Shown here in pieces: positions 1 to 5,028 of a stretch of DNA of 7,531 nucleotides. The DNA lies in NCBI GenBank assembly GCA_007134175.1, contig SLLF01000204.1:1-7531 (forward strand), read 5' to 3'. The notes below the pieces were generated by a model, which ran no database searches, was not told the origin of the DNA, and was given only the letters and a program-made list of their open reading frames with translations. Position 1 is the stretch's first letter; each line of letters starts with the position of its first letter. Origin of the DNA: Kiritimatiellia bacterium. Lineage in GTDB: Bacteria > Verrucomicrobiota > Kiritimatiellia > SLAD01. Made by a program: the position numbers and the translations under genes.

Positions 1-264
1 ATCCCGTTCTTACCCACGAGCCAATCTGCGCCGCGCTGATAAAGCTCCTCGACATGACCAAGTCTCTCCAGGTTCCATAACAGCCTCCACACACGTTCCG
101 CCCAAGCAATTACTCCGTCAATTTCTTACAGCGCAACCGGCCCGATTCACTTAAACGGATTTCCGGGCGGGTTTGGTTCGTGGAAGTGTTTCGATTAAGA
201 CCGCTACCGATCTGCTTGCCCGTCCTATCTTATCCCGGCATACGAACAGGCCCCAATTATACAG
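1..264. other. Left-edge region without a decidable gene
   Basis: No gene can be fixed in this stretch. Between bases 1 and about 120 several frames stay open to the window edge. On the minus strand one frame reads WNLERLGHVEELYQRGADWL and looks protein-like, but it has no ATG or clear ribosome binding site after its upstream stop. A second minus frame has an ATG at 55-53 followed by MSRSFISAAQIGSWVRTG. On the plus strand a frame runs from the edge to a TAA at 78-80. Any of these could be the end of a gene cut by the window. From about 120 to 264 I see no coding signal and no convincing promoter. Confidence 0.3.
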
Positions 265-597
265 ATGCGACAGCCAAGATCGCAATCGCCCCTCCAGGAC
301 GCGCTCAAGCAGAAGGTCAGGGCGGTCTGCCGGGCCAAGGAAATTACCCTGCACGAGAACTATGCCGATCCCCGCGCCCTGGCCGCCCTTGTGCTCGACG
401 ACCTCACGGTGGCCATTGACGCCGAGTTCCCGGCCGACCAGGTGCCCGACGTCTGGTCGCGTGAGGACGGCTTCATTTTGTCGCACTCGGCCGGCCCTAA
501 GGTCGGCTATGTAGTAACCGGGAACGCCGGTCTCGAGGGTAGCGTGTTGTTCGGTCACCGCGCGACTCTCGGAGTTCGGGCCGTATGGAAGTTCTGA
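265..597 (+). CDS. Orphan small hypothetical protein (110 aa), possibly a gene remnant
   Basis: I do not recognise this protein. Codon use is convincing: from about codon 9 nearly every third position is G or C, as in the confirmed genes of the window, while the opposite strand gives only a low-complexity shadow. The middle (residues about 10-65) reads as soluble alpha/beta protein with segments ALKQKVRAVC and LAALVLDDLTVAIDAEF. There is no signal peptide or transmembrane helix. The last 15 residues alternate polar and hydrophobic residues and end in Trp-Lys-Phe, which superficially resembles the C-terminal strand of an outer-membrane barrel; with no barrel upstream this may be chance. The ATG at 265 has no Shine-Dalgarno sequence, so the true start is uncertain. 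A frame beginning at 585 overlaps its end but has weak codon bias. It could be a small hypothetical gene or the surviving piece of a larger broken one. Confidence 0.45.
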   Translation: MRQPRSQSPLQDALKQKVRAVCRAKEITLHENYADPRALAALVLDDLTVAIDAEFPADQVPDVWSREDGFILSHSAGPKVGYVVTGNAGLEGSVLFGHRATLGVRAVWKF

Positions 598-669
598 CGC
601 CCCCTGATCTATCCCCGGCCTATACCGAACCACCTGCCATTGCAGCTCGATACCGGTTGAACGGCGTTC

Positions 670-758
670 CAGGCCTTGGAATATTTCCGGGGGCGTTTTT
701 CCAGACGTTGGAAAACGGACCGGCGATAGACCGTTTTCCGGAAGGCATTGGAAGGGAC
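670..758. repeat. Cluster of nested inverted repeats
   Basis: A perfect 9-bp inverted repeat, GGAAAACGG (710-718) and CCGTTTTCC (731-739), encloses a 12-base loop. A near-copy of the same arm, CGTTTTTCC (694-702), can pair instead with 710-717 allowing one bulge, so two foldings compete. Outside these, TTCCGG near 685-690 faces CCGGAA at 738-743, and a GGAA/TTCC dyad lies at 677-687. There is no T-tract, so this does not read as a simple terminator. It lies in the roughly 290 bases between the orphan frame and the phosphatase gene, where no frame shows sustained coding bias. It could be a regulatory or recombination site, or a structured remnant. Confidence 0.45.
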
Positions 759-762
759 CCAA

Positions 763-816
763 ACTATGCGCGGCCATTTGGTTGAGCGTCGCTTCGGTTG
801 GGATTGCCACGGCCTG
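763..816 (+). pseudogene. ileS fragment: 18-codon fragment matching eukaryote-type isoleucyl-tRNA synthetase
   Basis: The frame encodes TMRGHLVERRFGWDCHGL. Eukaryote-type (type 2) IleRS has, just after its HIGH motif, a segment of the form TMxGxxVxRRFGWDCHGLP, so nearly every informative position matches. The surrounding frame is open from 730 to the TAG at 895-897, but neither the upstream residues (which should carry the HIGH region) nor the downstream ones (which should read PVE followed by a helix) look like IleRS. No KMSKS motif, editing domain or anticodon-binding domain is present. I therefore read it as a tiny relic of a duplicated or transferred ileS, not a gene. Its stop overlaps the start of the phosphatase gene and the likely promoter of that gene lies just after it. 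Chance similarity cannot be fully excluded for 18 residues. Confidence 0.5.
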
Positions 817-826
817 CGCCAGCTGG

Positions 827-855
827 TTGCCTCGATTGGCGCGCGGGACTATGCT
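827..855 (+). promoter_or_regulatory. Candidate sigma-70 promoter for the phosphatase/ANKH-like unit
   Basis: TTGCCT at 827-832 and TATGCT at 850-855 are separated by exactly 17 bases, each matching four of six consensus positions. The implied start near 862 gives a leader of about 29 bases. That leader contains a run of eight A (874-881) and an AAGGA ribosome binding site (880-884) six bases before the ATG at 891. It is the best-placed candidate, judged by consensus only. Confidence 0.3.
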
Positions 856-890
856 GCCAACGAATACAGAAATAAAAAAAAGGACGATTC

Positions 891-1595
891 ATGGTAGCCG
901 ACGGACGAAAGATTGCGATTGGTGATGTACACGGTTGTGGCCGGGAATTGGACCGGCTGTTGCGGGAACTGGCCGTAACCGATCAAGACCGTCTGTTTTT
1001 CCTTGGGGACTTGATTAATCGCGGACCGGAATCCAGGCGGGTGGTGCAGCGGGTACGCGAACTGCCGGGCGCGCGATGGTTGATCGGTAACCACGAGTGG
1101 CGGTTGCTGGCCTATCGCCGAACAGGTCTCGCCGATTATATACGCGAGCAGGATCGCGACACGCTGGCTCAATTGCAAGCAGACGACTGGGCATTTATCG
1201 AGCAGGGCGAGCCGTTCATCGAGCTGCCCGAACTGAATATGGTACTGGTGCATGGCGGCTTTGTACCGAACCGGCCATGGCGCACGGCGGAGGTGGAAAC
1301 CATGGTGGATCTACAAGTCTTTGATCCGGCGAGCGGCGCATACGGTCGCTTGGGCCGGGTGCCGCAGGGGCGGTTCTGGCTCCATGACTGGCAGGGACCG
1401 CCCTTCGTCGTATGCGGGCACACGCCTGCCACGGATGTCTTCGCAACGGAATGGGGTTGCTGTCTGGATACCGGCTGCGTGTACGGCGGCCATTTAACCG
1501 CGATGGACCTCGATAAGAAAACGTGGTGCCAGGTCGAGGCGTACGCGAACTACGTAGGCCGACCGGTACCCCGCCAGCGTCCCGGACAGGTCTGA
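891..1595 (+). CDS. Metallophosphatase, PPP family (ApaH/PrpA-like)
   Basis: This is a 234-residue cytoplasmic phosphoesterase of the calcineurin-like PPP family, the group of bis(5'-nucleosyl)-tetraphosphatase ApaH and the PrpA/PrpB Ser/Thr/Tyr phosphatases. All family motifs occur in order: GDVHG (11-15), GDLINRGP (39-46), GNHEW (66-70), HGG (121-123) and GHTP (176-179), then LDTGCVYGG (192-200), the strand seen near the end of ApaH and PrpA. These give the Asp, His and Asn ligands of a two-metal centre. The second motif has Asn where classical PPP enzymes have Asp (GDxxDRG); ApaH also varies there. Length is between PrpA-type (about 220) and ApaH (about 280), so the substrate, whether dinucleoside polyphosphate or phosphoprotein, cannot be settled. 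There is no signal peptide. The start is well supported by AAGGA six bases upstream. The stop lies 3 bases before the next gene, implying co-transcription and possible translational coupling. Confidence 0.9.
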   Translation: MVADGRKIAIGDVHGCGRELDRLLRELAVTDQDRLFFLGDLINRGPESRRVVQRVRELPGARWLIGNHEWRLLAYRRTGLADYIREQDRDTLAQLQADDWAFIEQGEPFIELPELNMVLVHGGFVPNRPWRTAEVETMVDLQVFDPASGAYGRLGRVPQGRFWLHDWQGPPFVVCGHTPATDVFATEWGCCLDTGCVYGGHLTAMDLDKKTWCQVEAYANYVGRPVPRQRPGQV

Positions 1596-1598
1596 TTC

Positions 1599-2900
1599 TT
1601 GAACCATCAAAATGGTTGCCGGTTACTTATGCAGATTGATCGATCAAACAAAGGGTACTGGTCATTTTATTGGCCGCTTGGTCTGACCAGTACCGCTCTG
1701 CTACTGGAAAGGCAGGTTCAAAACGGGCTGTTGGCCCGCTACCCGGATTCCACCAGTGAACTGGCGACCTTCGCCCTGGCACAAAGCAGTTTTCAACTGG
1801 TCAATGCGGCACTTATTTTCCTCCCCCAGATGGTCACGGTGCTGGGACGTTCGCGGTCTGCCCGCCGCCGTTGCAGATCATTTATCGCGTTGGTGGGTGT
1901 GATCTTGGCCTTCCCGCTGGCCTTCATGGCCTTTACGGCGGTAGGGCAGCAGGTATTGAATGGGCTGCTTAATATCCCGGTCGAGCTCGCACCGCAGGTG
2001 GCCCGCTACCTCCAATGGCTGGCGCCGCTGGTCATGGTCAATGCCATGCGCCACTATTGTACGGGTGTGCTCGTGCTCGGTCAGCGTACCGAAACGGTTA
2101 CGCTGATGAACGTCACGCACATGGTGATTCTCGTGGCCGTATTGCTGACCGGTTTCCGGCTGGAGTGGGGGGCGCTGCCGACCCTGGCTTTGGGGACCGT
2201 GATGGCGAATAGCCTTACGCTCGTCGCCGCGGCCCTGGCCGCGGCAAAGATTAATCCCCCGGATCTGGCTGATGGCAAGCCGGCAAGCTGGCGGGCGATG
2301 TGGCGCTTCTTTTGGCCGGTGGCCCTTACCAGCCTCATGTTTGCGCTGAGCCGCCCGGTCTTGTATGCCTATGTCAACTTGACCACACAGGCGGTGGTCA
2401 CCGTGGCGGCTCTTCGCGTAGCCTTCGACTTCGCCGCATTCTTCCAGAACCCGGTCAACCAGTTCCGGCATGTCTACGCCATGTTCGGTGCCACGGATCC
2501 GAACGGCGTCCGACGGTTTATGTTTCGCGTGACCGGTGTGCTGGTGGCCATCATGGCGCTGATCGTTTTTACGCCGCTAAGCGGGGTGGTGTTTGGCCAC
2601 TTATTGGGCATTGAAGGCGAGGTGCTCCGCCGGGCCACGCAAGCCATGGCCGTACTTTGCCTGATACCGGTGATAATTGCCCTGCGCAACTTGAATCATG
2701 GCAAGATGCTGGTCAGGCGAAAGACAACGGCAATGGCAGTCGCCGCGATTCTGCGCGTCCTCGTAATTGCCGTGGCGGCCCGGGCGCTTTATGCCACCGG
2801 TTGGCTCGACCAGCGCACGGCCTGCCTCGCCCTCATCCTCGGGTTCGCTGTGGAAGCGTTCATCGTCCATCAGGCCGGTAGGCGTCATGCCGCCACTTAG
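1599..2900 (+). CDS. ANKH-like multidrug/oligosaccharidyl-lipid/polysaccharide (MOP) superfamily membrane transporter
   Basis: This is a 433-residue inner-membrane protein with about 12 hydrophobic segments (roughly 22-40, 58-82, 95-117, 135-160, 168-188, 190-215, 234-258, 262-285, 308-335, 345-362, 376-398, 405-425). The halves repeat: FYWPLGLTS (23-31) and FFWPVALTS (237-245) start each half, the two-fold layout of the MOP superfamily (MATE, Wzx, MurJ). Within it the protein most resembles the progressive-ankylosis family: human ANKH from memory shares a WPLAL motif then SRP in the same place, a TP then GV/GI segment (here 325-338), a short hydrophilic turn before a basic segment, an LRVLVI-like helix (385-390) and a GFxxE ending (here GFAVE, 415-419). 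ANKH exports pyrophosphate, ATP or citrate; the cargo here is unknown. The start may be TTG at 1599 (AGG eight bases upstream, 3 bases after the phosphatase stop) or ATG at 1629, which has no good ribosome binding site. A generic MATE-like exporter is the alternative. Confidence 0.75.
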   Translation: MNHQNGCRLLMQIDRSNKGYWSFYWPLGLTSTALLLERQVQNGLLARYPDSTSELATFALAQSSFQLVNAALIFLPQMVTVLGRSRSARRRCRSFIALVGVILAFPLAFMAFTAVGQQVLNGLLNIPVELAPQVARYLQWLAPLVMVNAMRHYCTGVLVLGQRTETVTLMNVTHMVILVAVLLTGFRLEWGALPTLALGTVMANSLTLVAAALAAAKINPPDLADGKPASWRAMWRFFWPVALTSLMFALSRPVLYAYVNLTTQAVVTVAALRVAFDFAAFFQNPVNQFRHVYAMFGATDPNGVRRFMFRVTGVLVAIMALIVFTPLSGVVFGHLLGIEGEVLRRATQAMAVLCLIPVIIALRNLNHGKMLVRRKTTAMAVAAILRVLVIAVAARALYATGWLDQRTACLALILGFAVEAFIVHQAGRRHAAT

Positions 2901-3163
2901 ACCCCCAATCTGAGACCAATCACACGTGTTGGCGTGTTGGCTGCCCCGAGTTGTGCCAGCTGGCGCGTCTCCGTAGGTGTTCACCGCTTGCCGGAATCTC
3001 TATTGTTCTTTGTCACCGTGTTCGATCCGATGAGCACGGCAGACGGTCCTGACCAGAACACCCCAGCTGGCATGGCGGCCGGGCGGGCCGCAAGGCACGT
3101 CTTTGAGCCTTGCGGCATAATACCGAACCGAGGCTCATCCTTGCCCGAAGGTGGAAATCGAAA
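2901..3163. other. Non-coding gap between converging ANKH-like and tRNA-Ala genes
   Basis: No frame here shows coding bias on either strand; long open frames crossing it also run through the tRNA and are artefacts. Visible structure consists of a tandem duplication of GTGTTGGC (2926-2933 and 2934-2941), an ACACGTGT palindrome (2922-2929), a CCAGCTGG palindrome (3063-3070), and two GC-rich hairpins at 3075-3116 annotated separately. Transcription from the left unit and from the tRNA meet here. Confidence 0.6.
3087..3116. terminator. Perfect 10-bp hairpin between convergent genes, possible bidirectional terminator
   Basis: GCCGCAAGGC (3087-3096) and GCCTTGCGGC (3107-3116) are exact reverse complements around a 10-base loop. 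The position, between the end of the ANKH-like gene and the 3' end of the minus-strand tRNA, suits a terminator for both. However, neither strand has a T-run after the stem: the plus side continues ATAATACC and the minus side is GC-rich. Intrinsic termination is therefore doubtful, and an RNA 3'-end protecting stem or a repetitive extragenic palindrome is equally possible. Confidence 0.4.
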
Positions 3164-3239
<76 letters not shown>

Positions 3240-3261
3240 GTGTCACTGCAATCTGATGAGT

Positions 3262-3290
3262 ATGATTCCATAGGGACCATCCGGTGTCAA
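3262..3290 (-). promoter_or_regulatory. Promoter of tRNA-Ala
   Basis: Read on the minus strand, a perfect -35 box TTGACA (3285-3290) is followed 17 bases later by AATCAT (3262-3267), a four-of-six -10 match. A second -10 reading, CATACT, lies three bases further. Transcription would begin near 3255, leaving a leader of about 16 bases before the mature tRNA end at 3239, typical of a stable RNA gene. No clear GC discriminator is visible. Confidence 0.6.
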
Positions 3291-3306
3291 TCTTTTCGGG
3301 ATGGTC
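3275..3306. repeat. Perfect 8-bp inverted repeat spanning the tRNA -35 box
   Basis: GACCATCC (3275-3282) and GGATGGTC (3299-3306) are exact reverse complements separated by 16 bases. The spacer holds the TTGACA -35 box of the tRNA promoter. The repeat lies 15-47 bases beyond the selO stop on the selO strand, so it could form a hairpin at the end of the selO transcript, though no T-run follows. Alternatively it could be a protein-binding dyad over the promoter. Confidence 0.45.
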
Positions 3307-3321
3307 GTGCCGATGGCGTTC

Positions 3322-4839
3322 TCAGGTCCCGCAAAAGGTCTGGAATGTTCGGGTCCAGTCTGGCGGTGCCGGTGTGCGGTACGTATCCGCCGGAGGAAGG
3401 TCATAGTTATAGGGTTGTTTACAAACGGTCAGTAATTGCTGCAATGGCGCAAAGTCTAGCCGGGTTACTGCGGCGGCAAGTGCGCTTTCAACTTGGTGAT
3501 TGCGGGGGATAACGGTTGGATTATGGGTTTGCATGAGCGCGGCTTTGGATGCGGGTGTGCCCGGTAACGCGTCGCAATGGGCCTGCCAGCGACGACACCA
3601 TGCGGCAAAGGTTTCATCGTTCCAAGGGGCATTACTTGGGGGCGGTGCCTGGCCGTTGGCGCGTGTCCGTGCCAACACCGTCAAGTGAGCGAACGTATTG
3701 ATGAAATCGGCTTGGTGGGTCTGCATCCAAGTCAACAGTGACCGTATCAGGTTCTTGTCCGCCTGCGTGGCTTGCAGCCCCCCGAGCTTGGCGTGAAAGA
3801 TGGTTAGCCATTGGGCCTCGAATTGCTTGTTGGCGTTCAATAAAATTTCTTCAGCAAGTTGCACCGCTTTTTTCTCGGCGCCCGACAGCAAGGGCAGCAG
3901 CGTCTCGGCAAACCGTGCCCCGTTCCAGAGCGCGATGCGTGCTTGATTCCCGTAGGCATAGCGACCGTGATGATCGATCGAGCTAAAAACCGTGGCGGGG
4001 TCATAGGTATCCATGAACGCACAAGGTCCGTAGTCGATGGTCTCACCGGAGAGCGCGACATTGTCGGTATTCATCACCCCATGGATGAAACCAACGCCCA
4101 GCCATTGGGCCACCAAGCGGATTTGCCGTTCCAGAAAACGTTCCAGTAGATTGCAGTAGCGGTCCGGGTCTGGTGCAATATCGGGATAGTGCCGTTCCAG
4201 TGTGTAGTCGGCCAGCGCCTTAACCTGCTGGGGGCGTTGGGCGGCCGCGTATTGGAAGGTGCCGACGCGGATATGGCTGGCGGCCACTCGCGTCAGCACC
4301 GCTCCCGGTAGGGGCGTCTCGCGGTAGACGGATTCGCCGGTTGTCGCCACGGCTAAGCTGCGCGTGGTGGGGATGCCTAGGGCATGGAGGGACTCGCTGA
4401 CCAGGTATTCGCGCAGCATGGGTCCCAGCGCTGCTCGTCCATCGCCGCGCCGCGAGAAGGGGGTAGGGCCGGACCCCTTGTACTGTACATCCCAGCGGGA
4501 GCCATCCGGAGCCATTTGCTCCCCGAGCACCAGAGCCCGGCCATCACCGAGCATCGTGAAGTGACCGAATTGATGCCCTGCGTACGCCTGCGCCAGTGGC
4601 TCAGCCCCCTGTGGCAACGTGTTTCCTGTCAACTCGGCTGCCCCTGCCGGTTCTTCGAAATGGTCTGGATCCAGCCCTAAATCCCCGGCCAGCTCTACAT
4701 TGAAAAGTGCCAATCCCGGTCGATTCACGGGGGTGGGGGCGGTTTGCGTATAAAAGATAGCAGGCAAGCCCTCACGATAAGATTGTTGCAAACGCCAACC
4801 GGCACGATGTCCGGCGGGCGTATCACGCTGACTCGACAT
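3322..4839 (-). CDS. selO: Protein adenylyltransferase SelO (YdiU/UPF0061 family)
   Basis: This 505-residue protein is a pseudokinase-fold enzyme that transfers AMP from ATP to Ser, Thr or Tyr of target proteins; family members are linked to protection from oxidative stress. Family signatures are in order: AYAGHQFGHFTMLGDGRA (86-103), the nucleotide-binding lysine in QYKGSGPTPFSRRGDGRAA (119-137, Lys121), LREYLVSESLHALGIPTTRS (142-161), HGVMNTDN (253-260, Asp259 in the catalytic position) and IDYGPCAFMD (268-277, Asp269 as the DFG-like metal ligand). The C-terminus is TFCGT (Cys503), the bacterial counterpart of the selenocysteine-containing tail of eukaryotic SelO; with Cys273 it could form the redox-sensitive disulfide described for the family. 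Length is slightly above the usual 480 or so, mostly near 400-440. A GGAGG site six bases before the ATG, TCACCT between, fixes the start. It is divergent from sdhAB. Confidence 0.96.
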   Translation of the reverse strand: MSSQRDTPAGHRAGWRLQQSYREGLPAIFYTQTAPTPVNRPGLALFNVELAGDLGLDPDHFEEPAGAAELTGNTLPQGAEPLAQAYAGHQFGHFTMLGDGRALVLGEQMAPDGSRWDVQYKGSGPTPFSRRGDGRAALGPMLREYLVSESLHALGIPTTRSLAVATTGESVYRETPLPGAVLTRVAASHIRVGTFQYAAAQRPQQVKALADYTLERHYPDIAPDPDRYCNLLERFLERQIRLVAQWLGVGFIHGVMNTDNVALSGETIDYGPCAFMDTYDPATVFSSIDHHGRYAYGNQARIALWNGARFAETLLPLLSGAEKKAVQLAEEILLNANKQFEAQWLTIFHAKLGGLQATQADKNLIRSLLTWMQTHQADFINTFAHLTVLARTRANGQAPPPSNAPWNDETFAAWCRRWQAHCDALPGTPASKAALMQTHNPTVIPRNHQVESALAAAVTRLDFAPLQQLLTVCKQPYNYDLPPADTYRTPAPPDWTRTFQTFCGT

Positions 4840-4874
4840 AGGTGACCTCCTTTATTTCAGTGTTCAAGTTGCGC

Positions 4875-4903
4875 AAGATACGCTCTCGGTCTCAGCCGCG
4901 CAA
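4875..4903 (-). promoter_or_regulatory. Candidate selO promoter
   Basis: On the minus strand, TTGCGC (4898-4903) and TATCTT (4875-4880) are 17 bases apart. The -10 matches four of six consensus bases, the -35 only its TTG. Transcription would start near 4868, about 29 bases before the selO ATG, leaving room for its strong ribosome binding site. Confidence 0.3.
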
Positions 4904-4923
4904 ACCCCACATAGGGCAGATGC

Positions 4924-4952
4924 TTGATTTGTCGCAGCCGCTTGGGTACAGT
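4924..4952 (+). promoter_or_regulatory. Candidate sdhAB promoter
   Basis: TTGATT (4924-4929) and TACAGT (4947-4952) have a 17-base spacer and four of six consensus matches each. The leader would be about 65 bases and includes an inverted repeat GGATCA (4961-4966)/TGATCC (4993-4998) before the ribosome binding site. The candidate lies about 20 bases from the selO promoter candidate, so one regulator could affect both divergent units. Confidence 0.3.
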
Positions 4953-5014
4953 TCGAGAGCGGATCAGGGCGCGGAAAAGGTAAAACACGTCTTGATCCAA
5001 GCCGGACGGTTAAG

Positions 5015-5028
5015 AGGAGGTCAATGTG
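5015..5028 (+). promoter_or_regulatory. sdhA ribosome binding site with overlapping ATG-TGA and GTG start
   Basis: AGGAGG (5015-5020) is a full Shine-Dalgarno site. Three bases later ATG (5024-5026) is followed at once by TGA (5027-5029), a start-stop codon pair. The GTG that opens sdhA (5026-5028) begins on the last base of that ATG, five bases from the Shine-Dalgarno. The GTG is in frame with the conserved N-terminus and is the only start close to this site. Confidence 0.6.

Noticed and set aside
585..785. 66-aa plus frame overlapping the end of the orphan gene
   Set aside because: Third positions are only about half G/C, it has no ribosome binding site, and it crosses the inverted-repeat cluster.
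151..810. 219-aa open frame on the minus strand
   Set aside because: It lies opposite 265-597, where plus-strand codon bias is strong, and its product reads as a low-complexity shadow; no ribosome binding site or recognisable domain.
1878..2471. 197-aa minus frame inside the ANKH-like gene
   Set aside because: Shadow rich in Arg, Gln and His opposite a clear membrane-protein frame.
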